Shown here: one piece after another, positions 41,802 to 52,760 of the stretch
Layout of the letters: each line of letters opens with the position of its first letter
Position numbering within the stretch: the stretch's first letter is position 1
From: Siphonodentalium dalli
Taxonomy: Eukaryota > Mollusca > Scaphopoda > Gadilida > Siphonodentaliidae
Direction of reading: 5' to 3'
Length of the DNA: 64,000 bases
NCBI GenBank assembly: GCA_032622095.1
Contig: CP136068.1
Coordinates: 53,004,443 to 53,068,442 of the forward strand
Translations under genes and position numbers: made by a program
The notes under the pieces: generated by a model
Seen by the model: only the letters and a program-made list of their open reading frames with translations
Told to the model about the DNA's origin: nothing
The model's database searches: none

Positions 41802-42388
41802 AGTTGTGACAGTCGACGGGCTGGTTGTAGTGACTTCCGTTGTCGGAGCTGCTGTCGTCTCAAAAGTTGTGGCAGTCGATGGGCTGGTTGTAGTGACTTC
41901 CATTGTCGGAGCTGCTGTCGTCTCAGAAGTTGTGGCAATCGACGGGCTGGTTGTAGTGACGTCCGTTGTCGGAGCTGCTGTCGTCTCTGAAGTTGTGGCA
42001 GTCGATGGGCTGGTTGTAGTGACTTCCGTTGTCGGAGCTGCTGTCGTCTCAGAAGTTGTGACAGTCGATGGGCTGGTTATAGTGACTTCCGTTGTCGGAA
42101 CTGCTGTCGTCTCAGAAGTTGTGGCAGTCGATGGGCTGGTTGTAGTAACGTCCGGTGTCGTTGTTTCTGTCGTCTCAGTACTAGCAGTGGTTACGGTAGG
42201 TGTAGTAGAATGACCTGATGTCAATGCTGTTGATTCGGTTGTTGGTGCTGTTGTTGATGCTGTTGTTGTTGTTATTGCTAAATCGGTAGTAACAATGGCC
42301 ACGGTAAGTGCGGTAGAACTCGCTGTCGTCCATGTTGTTGATTGGGTTGTTGTTGTTGTCGTCTTTGTTGTTGCTGTTGTTGTGGCAG
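41802..42388 (-). CDS. Thr/Ser-rich mucin-like exon with 21-residue repeats
   Basis: On the - strand the frame opens after an acceptor (tatgcag, complement of 42389-42395) and runs to a GTATGT donor (complement of 41796-41801). A later in-frame stop follows if that donor is skipped. About 195 residues: first Thr/Ala-rich (TTTTTASTTAPTTESTAL), then about six copies of a 63-bp unit encoding SETTAAPTTEVTTTSPSTATT. The composition is that of an O-glycosylated extracellular stalk. It starts in phase 1. Downstream on the same strand, 11 kb away, is the phase-1 lectin-like exon. A mucin-stalk C-type lectin gene is an attractive but unproved link, since the preferred donor leaves phase 0. The plus-strand Val-rich frame here is a shadow. 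Confidence 0.6.
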
Positions 42389-42399
42389 CTGCATATTAA

Positions 42400-42779
42400 T
42401 AATTAATATATATATTGTAAGTAACTATTCTAAGTAATGCGAATTGTGGGTACATATATATATAGGTCGGATGGGTTGTTCTTGCAATTGGTAAATATTT
42501 CCCCGTAGCCGAAGTGGTTAGGTTGGATATATAAGAGAATACATTTGCCTAACAATTTCTACCTTGACCATGAGCCATTGCATTCTCTTATATATGTAAG
42601 GCTCCCTACAGGAGACTCGCATCTATAAGAGAATTCACCGGCTGCTTTTTTATTTTTAACCCGCAGTTTCCGTCAAAGGGTTAAAGGTTTGTTACTCATG
42701 TTTTGTTATCTTGATCTTTATATATATCTTAATAAAATTGGAAAATAAAAAGATGATTTGTTATGATGTCCTACATATA
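42400..42779. other. Noncoding with TA-rich tracts
   Basis: Contains 'ctcttatatatgtaaggctc' / 'atataagagaat' short repeats that recur in the array that follows. No gene. Confidence 0.4.
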
Positions 42780-43670
42780 CCAAAATTGGCTCAGACTCAA
42801 CATTCAACTAAGGTTAATGCCTTTTAAAAAATCATGTCGCTGGTTTGTTGCCACAATAACAACGTCTCAGGGCTAACAAGCAATTTTCAACAATTTATTG
42901 TCGACATTAAATTCTATGTAACCATGTACTATTGAATAAATGCCCTTAAAAATCAATTCACTCGTTTGTTACCACTGTAGCCACGTTTCGGGGCTACAGA
43001 GCAATTTTCAACAATTAATTGTCGGACCTTAATTCCATATAGCAAATTGTTAACAATGATAACACTGTTTTCTCATAACTAAATTTCATATAGCCATGTA
43101 GCATGTAGACTTACAATGTCTTACATATATAAGAGAATGCATTGCCACATTGGCTACAAAGTAATTTTAACAATGTTTTCTCAGAACTGAATTCAATATA
43201 GCCATGTTGCATGTATCATTTAAAAGATGCCTTTTAAAAGATCAAGTCGCTTGTTTGTTGCCACTGTAACCACGTTTCAGAGCTACAAAGCAATTTTTAA
43301 CAATGTTTTCTCAGAACTAAATTCCATATAGCCATATAGCATATATCACTGATAAAATGCCTCTAAAAAATAAAGTCGCTCGTTTATTGCCACTGTAACC
43401 ATGTTTCGGGGCTACAAATTCATTTTAACAATGTTTTCTCAGAACTAAATTCCATATAGCCATGCATAGATGCCTCCAAAAAAATCAAGACGCTCATTTG
43501 TTTCCACTGTAACCATGTTTCGCGGCTACAAAGTAATTTTAACAATGTTTCCTCAGGACTGAATTCCATATAACCATGTTGCATGTATCATTGAATACGC
43601 GCATTTTAAAAAATCAAGTCGATCGCACGTTCCCACTGTAACAATGTTTCGGGGCTACAGAGCATATATG
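42780..43670. repeat. Degenerate tandem array, period about 125 bp, about 7 copies
   Basis: 'gtttgttgccactgtaacca' + 'cgtttcggggctacaaagca' + 'attttaacaatgttttctca' recurs at about 42840, 42965, 43255, 43382, 43500 and 43627. Copies are diverged, so the array is old. Confidence 0.8.
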
Positions 43671-44015
43671 ATGAATGATGTATCATTGAAAACATAATTT
43701 CATCATAATAGGCAGATAGGTGAACTGAAAAAAGTAAACAGACACTGACCAGCTGACAGTCACAATGATGATCATTATTATGATTAACTATATTTCTATT
43801 TAATTATGTAGCATACTTCATTGAATAGACTTCCTGAAAAAAACTGCAACCTAATACAACCTCTACTTGACGATGTAGCAGCATGTTTCACTGATTAAGT
43901 GTCTCGATAATAACATGTTTCTGCCAAACAAGGGACAGATGTAAATTGGAATAGGTATTGTCACTCTTGTGCCTTGTGGCAGTTATTGTTTACATTTATT
44001 ATTAGCAGGAAGAAA
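43671..44015. other. Noncoding
   Basis: No feature seen. Confidence 0.4.
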
Positions 44016-44235
44016 AATACACACTTCGGGTAACTTCGTGTGACTGTCGCTCTCCAGTGTGCCAATGTAATGACGGCGGTGTTTCTATCATGTTGCTGGC
44101 AAAAAGGTGCTTACTCCATATTTTTTTTACCATGTTTCGTGGGTGACTGCATGCCAATGTAATGACGGCTGTGTCTGCATCATGTTGCTGGCAACAAAAA
44201 TGCATACCCTAATTTTTTTTACCACGTTTCTTGCC
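44016..44235. repeat. Tandem ~115-bp duplication
   Basis: 'gccaatgtaatgacggcggt' ... 'atcatgttgctggcaa' is followed about 115 bp later by 'gccaatgtaatgacggctgt' ... 'atcatgttgctggcaa'. Confidence 0.75.
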
Positions 44236-46811
44236 TTATATGGGGAATGTACTTATGTCTATTTATCGATATATATGCGTGAAAAGGGTACCCGACTCTC
44301 ACAAATTGATGCGCACAAAAGGAAAACTAATTTGTAAGGGTGGTATATATTAGCATAACAAATCGAGTTAAAAATTAAAGGGACCTAGTGCATAAATGGC
44401 CGCCAAGATGGGCATTTCAAATTTATATCTGGTCAGCCCAAACTAATCCGAGTAATTTTATGCATTTATCACTTTATAGTGAGAAAGTATGTGAAAATTC
44501 TTTTTTAATCTGACGTGCCAAACTAAAGTGATGATAATTATGAAATATTTACACACCATATGATGTGTTCACAAATGGTGCATACGTTCCAATTGGTTGA
44601 AAGGTTTATCAACAAACATGCAACGGCCATTGCATTGATACACCAATAACCACACACTCATTGCCAACAAAAGTGACGAACGCCTTGACGATTGACATGT
44701 TATTGTGTTGACGCGCTGCCAGCTCGCGGCAAATAAACTAAACTGTTAGTTTCTCGGTTCTCTATATACGACATTGGAATTGTTTTCGGCTGGCATGTAT
44801 CTTATTTGTTATTTGTTCTAATCTCTATTGAAATAGAGGTTTGAATAGTGCATGAAATAGCATGCAGAATAATTATCAGGCCACAATAAATTGTCGATCA
44901 TCGTTACATGGTTCAAGAACGCAAATACCGAGTAGGTTTCTAATAACATTTAGTTCATCCAAGTACGCAAATAAATGATACTGATTCCCGATGAACATAT
45001 TATTTAAAAAAAAACCATTTACTGACAGAAGCCAATCTACGGCGGCTGAACACTGAATGGTTTACAAACAATCTCGAAACTCATACTCAATAACTTCAGA
45101 CAAGGTTTCATTCACCACATATTATTAACATAACTAAATGGTTAAGAGAATTAATCCATGCCTTCCGATTATTGGAGACTAATTATTCATAATTCCTTCT
45201 GTTAAATCAACTAATCCTTCAAATTATTACAACAACTACGACTTATCACTGAAGGCTTCTCATTCACCACACCCAACGGCCGCGGACCAAAAGTATACAA
45301 ATAGGATTAAATACACACCGATACGTCGCAATACGACCTTTATAGTCTACACTCCTACTGAGACATACTTCAGCAATGTTGTTATATTATGTATTGTGTT
45401 CCCGCAATCAAATCTTCAAAATTGACCCAGCTATCGTTCACATCTAAATATCGAAAGCAATTAACGCGGTCATAAAAGTTACATACTGCAACAATGAGAC
45501 ATCCGCGAAGATATATCCGGGAATACATACATCCCCTACAAAAAGTCTAACCGGTATATGCAAATAGCGATTACGTATATATTCATATACTACTTGCTCC
45601 TCGTATGACACCGCCAGAAATGCCTTGCAGTATACACCCTATCGAGGGCGCAATAAACACACGAGACGCGACGCTGTTATATACTATAGATAAACACACC
45701 GATACACGAGGCGCTGTCCTCTTTCCCCGGAAGGCTGATCTGACCACTACCACATGTTGTATCTTTCGGCTGAAATAGAATAACAGAACACAAGGATATA
45801 TACGTGAGGTTGTTCATTCTGTTCGGGCACGTCATATTAGCTACACTGCAATCGATCGATCGGTGCACGAAGTTAACACGCTGTAACGGCGGATGCGACT
45901 TTAGTGTGACTTAATTGTCACGGGTTGGTGAAGAAAACCGGCGAGTAAATGGCTTTAAGATTAATCGACCTATATGTTAGTGTGCGTAGCGTTTTGGGAC
46001 AATATTAGTCTTAATCGGTGGGTACTAAATTTATGTCAACGTGTACACACTTAGTGTATATAGAGGAAAGTTGCACGCAAATTAACTCACAAAATATTGT
46101 TATCGTGGGCAAATCTGAACATATCGTGACGTTGTGGTACCGCCGGGATCCCGGTCATTGGAATATCAGCAACACAACCACCGCCAAGCAACCAGTTACC
46201 AGCAATTCGAATATTTAGCATTATCAACGAGTAATGAGGACCCGTTGTTATGTAACGCTGGACGCGCTTCGGAAATCACATTGATTAACCGCGGACGCGA
46301 ATATTCCGACAAACAATTTATTTAGAAACATTACTGTTTTGAATGTATAAGGAATCACATCTTTATGTGTTTTACCATTATTTGTTGCATTGTTAACCTC
46401 ACAGCAAGTTTTAAACAGACGAAACGTTGTCTGTTTCTGTTTGTACAACTAGTGTATATGAATGTTTGCTATCGATAGACACGTGCATGATTGGGTGGAT
46501 TTCGGATCGTAGCCGTCGGCGAGATAGCATCAATCAAGCTAATATCAAGCCTACCCTGATGCAAATTACGCGTAAGTGGAAATCACTAACCCATGCCAGC
46601 ACGCATGTTATGATACTCAAACTGTAAATTTGTTGTTGAACATATCAGGTTTAATATAATCCACAAAATTAATGTCAATTCCACACCAATAATAAGTTTG
46701 AGTTTCCCAACAATAAAGGTAACTTTCAAACCCAGGACTGAAATAGCGGCCGTTTAAAATGTCAAAAATAATTATATAAGACTTGTTAACTTAACCAGTG
46801 TGAAATATTAG
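44236..46811. other. Noncoding stretch, nothing recognised
   Basis: No ORF with family features. Possible small exons cannot be excluded. The - strand frame at 45677-45868 has several Cys but no recognisable domain. Confidence 0.4.
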
Positions 46812-46881
46812 ATGTTAGATGAAAATACCAAGGGGTCGCAAATGAAATACAGTCTAACGCTTTTATTCTCTTATTCTACAG

Positions 46882-47123
46882 GAATGGACGATATAACACC
46901 TACCCCATTCCAATGTTCCCCCTGCAAACTGCCATTCACCACTTTGGCTACCACGATTGACCATGCCACCACATCCAACCCGAACACGGAACTAAACCAT
47001 TTAAAGTTGAACATCACTAGTAAAACAGGAAAGTTTGGATATGAAAAATTAAGCCACCCAGGAATAATTCCATCGGACAACGGCAAAGAAGTGACATCAT
47101 TCTGCGAGATAAAAATGCCATAA
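46882..47123 (+). CDS. C2H2/CCH-like zinc-finger ORF, possibly an exon or transposon gene piece
   Basis: The frame follows a good acceptor (ctcttattctacag, ending 46881) and contains an ATG at 46884. It encodes FQCSPCKLPFTTLATTIDHA, a C-X2-C pair with a following His as in a degenerate C2H2 finger. GKFGYEKLSHPGIIPSDNGK follows, before a stop at 47121-47123. Short proteins with this finger plus 'GKxGY' are, to my memory, repetitive in invertebrate genomes, so a transposon origin is likely. No neighbour extends it. Confidence 0.4.
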
Positions 47124-47204
47124 AGAAAAGGAAAATTACACTTAAACCTGGTCTACGTATACAACCTCTATATAAATTCCTGCTTTAAACCAGAGAACGT
47201 AAGC

Positions 47205-48835
47205 CTAAGGTGACGTTCACACATAGCCGGTGAAGCCGTTACCCGGCGAACCCGTTAGCCGGCGAAGGTTGGGCAGAGGGTTTACACATCGCCGGCGAAG
47301 ATACGCATATATTCATGTGTCTCCTTTACTTCATAATAGTTTTCGTTTTAGTTCTCACTGAACTGCAATATGATATTGCTGTACACCTGTAAACATCTAG
47401 CCGCTTCCTGTTAGAGATATGGTTGGGCAGTATAGTGAAATGAAACTTATTAGAAATGGAAATGCCGAAATTATTAATATCCAACTCAAACTTTCAGGTA
47501 TTGCTATTGGTAATTTTATAGATATTTAAAAAACATTGTTAATGGTTTGTTTTGGTTCACAAACTTCACATACAGCCTGTGAAGTGAGTGTCGCACCAAA
47601 AGCATGGCCATTGTCAGTTTTGAGATCTGTTCGTCGCATACATCTACAAATTGGTGTCTAATCATTCGGATTGGATTATATATTATATATATAAGTTTCA
47701 ACATCGCGAATCAAATGTGACACATTTTCCGTTTGCACATTATACAATAAAATATGTTTTTCATTTTACTCGGGCGTTCACCATGTCCATATATATAGGG
47801 CCGTGGCGATGGGGGTGTCTCATCCCAACTTTAATCAAAATATTCAAAAGCTGGAAATTTCATACCTGACACGGCAATAGTTGGACATTTGACATCAGCA
47901 ATATGATGAAATAATCAAATTGTTCTCGTAGTTTTATTTTCAACAATTTATTATTGGTGATTTCTTTAGGCAACATTTGCTTATTTTTTGACCAAATTGT
48001 TGGACTGAAATGATCATCAGTTGGAAATGATCCAACCTTATTAGAGGTGCGTCAAGTTTGGAAAATGTCCAACAATTGGAAATCTTAAGACTGGATGCTA
48101 GGATTTTGCAATTTTCAGGGTTCAGATTATTTTTTTTTATCACACCTGGCCATAACCACGGTCGGTCGATAAATTCCAAAGATGAACAGTCCCACACCTC
48201 CAAATCAGGCCCTCTAGACCCGTCCCTGTGTAAATATGTCCATATAGCGCACTCAGATTTAGATTATTGAACTAATTGTCCATTAAGTTTGAATCCACAG
48301 AAACGTGCCATCCCATTTCTTCCATATATATATGGACATACATGTACATGAATTAATTCCATCGAATGCGCAACAAATGTACCATGCACATGTAGAGTAC
48401 GTGTACCATCATCGGTTAGTATTTATAATAATAGCTTATAACCAAGGTGCGTGACCACCGACCTGACAGCTGATTAGAGACAATCAAACTGGCACGCTGA
48501 CCAATATATACACAGGTGAAAAGCGGGCTGGTCTATCAGCGATTGCACAATAATATTGTTCGAGTTAATTGTTGAAAGGAAATCACCCATGACGGCATGA
48601 CCCCAGATAAACATCTAACTTAACCGCAGAGCGAATTAGAATCCATACGACAATCAGGTGCTTGTACTAAATCATTTTTATCCAAAAGTTGAAAACCGTA
48701 TAGCTGAGTATCCGGATAGCCGTAATTCTTATCCGGCGAAGTATAAACACTCTATTGTTATCGCTGCCGGCTACAGCGAATGCGATCTTCGCCGGGTAAT
48801 GTATAAACACCCCCCTAAGTGGCGCATTCATCATA
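47205..48835. mobile_element. Possible MITE-like element with CCGGCGAAG inverted ends
   Basis: 47208-47315 ('cacacatagccggtgaagcc', 'acccggcgaacccgttagcc', 'acacatcgccggcgaagata') is matched in reverse by 48690-48830. On the - strand that region reads 'tacattacccggcgaagatc', 'gtagccggcagcgata' and 'cttcgccggataag'. The interior includes another repeat copy at 47830-48150 and no gene. Confidence 0.4.
47830..48150. repeat. Dispersed AT-rich repeat, copy 2
   Basis: Homologous to 33980-34285, as described there, and ending near 'ggaaaatgtccaac'. Confidence 0.55.
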
Positions 48836-49339
48836 TCTGGTTTAAATATGTTCAAGCCAGACCAAATATTTAGCAGTAGTGTCTCCACATGTGTCGTCGA
48901 GACAAATAAGCGTATACAAAATTACTTAATGACAAACCGCCGCGTTTCAATTCACGGTTAAAATTCATAATTATACGACAACGAGCACATTTTGATTGGA
49001 AAATTATAAGCGGAAGCACTCATATTTGTAAAAGTGTATGGGGATCAATTGGTTTTGTCAATTGCGATATTATTTTGCGCGTTATAACCATAAACCGGCA
49101 ACTATACCATTACTCGACGGTCCAGCTAAACCTGATTTAGGGAGACTTGATCTGGGGTGACGAATCGGTCTTTCTGGGCGGCTGTTTACATGGGTGGAGT
49201 TGCACATAATATCGACTGTCGGTGCATCTATAAGGTGAGATTGACTGCTTGGTATTATCATGTCCCAATTGATTTATTCTCACACCAGCATGAGTGTGCT
49301 TGTTCGCGATGTTCCAAGGATGGCAATGGAGCGAAATAG
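48836..49339. other. Noncoding
   Basis: Nothing recognised. Confidence 0.4.
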
Positions 49340-49875
49340 CTTTGTAACGTGAGGGACCATTCGGGACTGCACTTCAATGAGTATGGCAGAGCAAGACTAG
49401 TATCGTCTTTAGTTGGTGCATTTGAATACACATGTACCGATGATACCAGAGTGAGCGTGCCAGAGACAGTACCACGCCCACCAATGACAGACCAAAAATG
49501 CCGAAAGTCAATACATGAACTGTTAATCAATTGTGTAATTATATCAGTTCTCAAGATATTGTCACTAGATATGAGAACATTAATGTCTTCGGATATACAC
49601 GTTATACATGTAACTCTGCAAACATTGCCGTGCAAGATCCCCAAGTGTGCGAGCAAATATCAAGTACATCGGTCAATTCAAAACAAACCGAAAACCATTG
49701 TTATGACGGCGAGCTAGACAAACATCACGTGACCGCACCAGTATCGCTCAGTGTACCGTTAGCTCATGACATATCACGTGCGCCGGCCAATCCAAAACAA
49801 CCCGAAAACCATTGTTTTTACCGCGAGCCAGACATACATCACGTAACCGTACCAATATCGCTTAATGTAATGTAG
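49340..49875 (+). pseudogene. Possible SGNH/GDSL-esterase-like fragment (LINE ORF1 type) followed by a duplicated peptide
   Basis: VRDHSGLHFNEYGRARLVSSLVG (about 49347-49415) resembles the last block of SGNH hydrolases (D-x-x-H-x-x-x-x-G), a domain found in ORF1 of some CR1-type LINEs. In a neighbouring frame a ~40-residue segment is repeated: NSKQTENHCYDGELDKHHVTAPVSL then NPKQPENHCFYREPDIHHVTVPISL, changes mostly conservative. No RT follows within reach. Weak call. Confidence 0.3.
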
Positions 49876-50537
49876 CCGTAATGATTGCCCATGTTACTGT
49901 AGCCAATCAACCGCAACCCGTTGTAACGATGGCCAGGTACACAGCAATCACGTGCTCAATAGCAATCACGCTGTCAGTCCGAACTCGACATGTCGCGCTA
50001 GTAACGGTGACCAGTTGAATACCCGAACTGCAAATAATGGTTTTGTCAATGGATCGAGATTTCACATGGTCGGAGTAGGAGTATCGCTCAAAAAGCGTCA
50101 GGCGACTGAGACAAGCAAAGTAGACGCATGTCCCGATCGCGATAGTGAGTTGTCCTCACCAATGTGCTATCTCATTACGGGGACGTAACTCGTGGTCAAC
50201 AGCCCAAGACACTTCCGGTAGAGTCTTGTATACACTGGATACTTCTATTGTAGACTAATATCCAGGGTGTTGACACTATTGTGTCAGCGAGTTTATGTGC
50301 GAAAATACCACCCTTTGTGGGAGTTGTGTGTGTTATTATATAAACGGTGATTATTGTCCAAGGATATAGCGGAAATGGCGATCAGTAAACACGAAATATG
50401 AGTCGGTGAAACAATAGGCGATAGATTGCCGCCGGGAGCTGACAAAGTCGTACTCACTGCGAAAGGGTTTCTGTGTTTACTAAGCCCGAGGACAGAATAA
50501 TTATGCTAACACGAATTCTCGCATAGAGAACTATAAA
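49876..50537. other. Noncoding or leader region
   Basis: No recognisable gene. It includes possible upstream sequence for the block that follows. Confidence 0.35.
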
Positions 50538-50894
50538 ATGGAAACCATGAACCATGTACATACAATCACACACGGTCGGACCACCATAGCGTTAGGATTG
50601 CCACCTCTCAGGATGACTACGCCACCGATAATCCCGAATGCTATTACAACAATGGTGGACTCCATGCATATCGCGCCTTGTGTGAGCTGGTCACTCCATG
50701 CACACACAGGCGGATACCAGCTGATTTTGGACTTCCAGTCCTGCCCGGTACTGTCCTTATCAGGGCTCTCTACTGGGAAAGGACTGGAAACAACCAAATC
50801 ATCCAGGAAGAAAGAGTCGAAAGAAAAAGACTCTATCCAGGAAAAAAAGATACACGGAGAGATTGGCTGCGTGGAAAAAGAAGAAATCGACTGA
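50538..50894 (+). CDS. Unknown protein, first copy of the 'HAHxGGYQLILDFQS' domain
   Basis: 118 aa, ATG 50538. Contains PPLRMTTPPIIPNAITTMVD and SWSLHAHTGGYQLILDFQS, repeated at 52060-52190. Differences between copies include many silent third-position changes (for example CAG-CTG-ATT-TTG-GAC versus CAG-TTG-ATT-CTG-GAT), so this strand and frame are probably coding. The W-S-x-x-x-H-x-x-GGY-x-L-x-L pattern is faintly like the GY-core of MATH/TRAF domains; I would not assign it. The C-terminus is very Lys/Glu-rich. The paralogue reads on in one frame into RKKRDAERLAAWKEKK. Here that segment is in the frame of the ORF at 50863, so a frame change separates the two. Confidence 0.5.
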   Translation: METMNHVHTITHGRTTIALGLPPLRMTTPPIIPNAITTMVDSMHIAPCVSWSLHAHTGGYQLILDFQSCPVLSLSGLSTGKGLETTKSSRKKESKEKDSIQEKKIHGEIGCVEKEEID

Positions 50895-51345
50895 TGCCAC
50901 ACCAGGCGACACCCCCCGCGCAGCCGAGATCGATGCACCGCCCGAAGTGGTAATGGACTCTCCATCGCCACAGATAGACGCGGACACCTCCCCTTTCACC
51001 CCGAATACGCCGGAATACATCGAACCGGAGTCTTCTCCCGCCTCTCCTACAGCAAACGAAGCACCAACATCTGACTCCGAAGACACTTCTGACTCCGACT
51101 CCGACGACACATCTGATCCCGACTCAGACGACACATCCGATTCCGAAGAAGAAGAAATACAAGAGCACACTCTGGAACTTTTAGCGAAAGCACAAGTAAC
51201 ATTAAGACAAATCGAATTACAACAAGCCGAAATGTTCAAAAAGACCGAAGACCTCATTAATCGTCCGACTCCAAGTTCACCAACATCACCATCCGAACCA
51301 CCGCCAAAAAAGAGATATAGAAAGAAACGAAACAACCGCCGCTAA
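50863..51345 (+). CDS. Unknown acidic repeat protein, probably the 3' continuation of 50538
   Basis: 160 aa from ATG 50863. It starts MAAWKKKKSTDATPGDTPRA, which matches RLAAWKEKKATDITPASS in the gene at 51874. A Pro/Ser/Glu linker and an SD-repeat run (SEDTSDSDSDDTSDPDSD) follow. Next is a helix with leucine spacing (TLELLAKAQVTLRQIELQQA, likely coiled coil), and it ends basic (PPPKKRYRKKRNNRR, nuclear-localisation-like). The acidic-plus-basic architecture suggests a chromatin or nucleic-acid-associated protein. It overlaps the preceding ORF by 32 bases in another frame. Confidence 0.45.
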   Translation: MAAWKKKKSTDATPGDTPRAAEIDAPPEVVMDSPSPQIDADTSPFTPNTPEYIEPESSPASPTANEAPTSDSEDTSDSDSDDTSDPDSDDTSDSEEEEIQEHTLELLAKAQVTLRQIELQQAEMFKKTEDLINRPTPSSPTSPSEPPPKKRYRKKRNNRR

Positions 51346-51436
51346 GACTCCTCCACCACGCTTTCGCCGCCTTGCCTCCAACCACAGCACCTACAACAGC
51401 CAAAATGACCGATTTCCATCGGAAAACCAAGGAAGT

Positions 51437-51852
51437 GTGAAGGGACTTGCACACTGCAGTCCGACCATCCTACCCGGCCTTCGGCCGGAAACGACTCAAC
51501 AACATGTACATACAATTCAGGAGATGGACACGTTTCCACCAAAGACACCGGAGTACCATCACATACCGGTGTCCCAATCTCCTCCTCAAGCAACAACAAC
51601 AGCAACATCAACAGCCAATCTAACACTTCCATCTTGACGGAGGATGAATATCAGGAGATCTATGACTGCGAAACCTCCGAAGAAAATAAAGAAAGAGAAA
51701 GAAAAAGAGTAGAAGATAGAAAAAGAGTACAAGAGAGTTACAACAGAACAATGGCGGCAGCAGAAAAAGTATTAGCGGAAATAGCAGCAGAAAAAGCAAC
51801 ACCAACCGATAGGAAAAAAAAGAAAGCAAAAAAGAAAAAGGCCAAGGTCTAG
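51437..51852 (+). pseudogene. Third repeat of the block: Gln/Thr-rich then Lys/Glu coiled-coil frames
   Basis: Two adjoining frames. 51437-51637 contains QQHVHTIQEMDTFPPKTPEYHH; its HVHTI echoes NHVHTI at 50550. 51634-51852 is a charged helix (ENKERERKRVEDRKRVQESY ... KVLAEIAAEKATPTDRKKKK). The terminal 'accaaggtctag' stretch and following 'cacttcctgcttcgg' recur 750 bp downstream. I take these as decayed or alternatively spliced pieces of the duplicated gene. Confidence 0.35.
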
Positions 51853-51873
51853 ACCACTTCCTGCTTCGGGGGC

Positions 51874-52560
51874 ATGGAGAAGGAAATCAACAACGCTCTT
51901 CAGCAACAAAACAGCATCCAACAAGTGGGTTGTAAGGGAGGGCATACTGCCCCTCCAAATCTTCCCGGGATCATCCCCAAACACCAATCACGATGTACAT
52001 ACATCATTCACATTAGCAGTCGGACCTCCAGAGAGCTTGGATCGCCACCTCTCAGGATGAACTCGCCACCGCTAATACCAATTAGTATCACTAATATGCT
52101 GGACGTCATGCATGTCACGCCTTGTCTGAGCTGGTCACTCCACGCTCACAAAGGCGGATACCAGTTGATTCTGGATTTCCAGTCCGGCTCGGCACAGCCC
52201 TTTTCAGGGCTCCCTACCGGGAGTGGACCGGATAATACCAGATCAGCACGGAAACCTCGACATAAGATGATGAAAAAGAAGAAGAAATCACCATCAAGGA
52301 AAAAAAGAGACGCCGAGAGACTTGCCGCATGGAAAGAGAAGAAGGCGACGGATATTACACCAGCCAGCTCCTCCCATGCAGTCGAGAAACCGGCCCAGTC
52401 TGTCCAGGAGATGGCCAAGTACCTAAAAGAAACCGACGCCGATAAACAAAATAGAATCGCCTCGGCATGGTCTGCCTACTACGATAGCAAAAAAAAAACA
52501 AAAAAACAGCAACAACAAAGCTCTCGACGACGCATCACGAACAACAACAACACCAACTGA
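51874..52560 (+). CDS. Unknown lysine-rich protein, second copy of the 'HAHxGGYQLILDFQS' domain
   Basis: 228 aa in one open frame, ATG 51874. An N-terminal Gln-rich stretch is followed by TAPPNLPGIIPKHQSRCTYI, then PPLRMNSPPLIPISITNMLD and SWSLHAHKGGYQLILDFQS. A very basic stretch (KPRHKMMKKKKKSPSRKKRD), AERLAAWKEKKATDI and a C-terminal helix (KYLKETDADKQNRIASAW) come before a Lys/Gln/Asn tail. It is the most complete member of the block. Flanking DNA (51850-52010 versus 52600-52755) is tandemly duplicated with ~750-bp spacing. No known family. Confidence 0.5.
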   Translation: MEKEINNALQQQNSIQQVGCKGGHTAPPNLPGIIPKHQSRCTYIIHISSRTSRELGSPPLRMNSPPLIPISITNMLDVMHVTPCLSWSLHAHKGGYQLILDFQSGSAQPFSGLPTGSGPDNTRSARKPRHKMMKKKKKSPSRKKRDAERLAAWKEKKATDITPASSSHAVEKPAQSVQEMAKYLKETDADKQNRIASAWSAYYDSKKKTKKQQQQSSRRRITNNNNTN

Positions 52561-52760
52561 TAGGAAAACAAAGAAAAAGCTAAAAAGAAAAAGACCAAGG
52601 TCTAGATCACTTCCTGCTTCGGTGGCATGGTAAAGATAATCAACAACGCTCTCCAGCGACAATACAGCATCCAACAAGAGGGTTGTAGGGGGCATGCTGC
52701 CCCTCCAAATCTTCCCGGGAATCATCCCAAACTCCAAACCTGTACATACATCTATTCACG

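Noticed and set aside
41773-42213. Plus-strand ORF of VVVTSVVGAAVVSEVVAVDGL repeats
   Set aside because: It is the complement of the Thr/Ser-rich frame on the - strand, which has the splice sites and a mucin-like composition.
52196-52211. AGCCCTTTTCAGGGCT, another histone-like hairpin
   Set aside because: It lies inside the open frame at 51874-52560, is not conserved in the paralogous copy at 50755 (TGTCCTTATCAGGGCT) and is not near a stop codon. Treated as coincidence.
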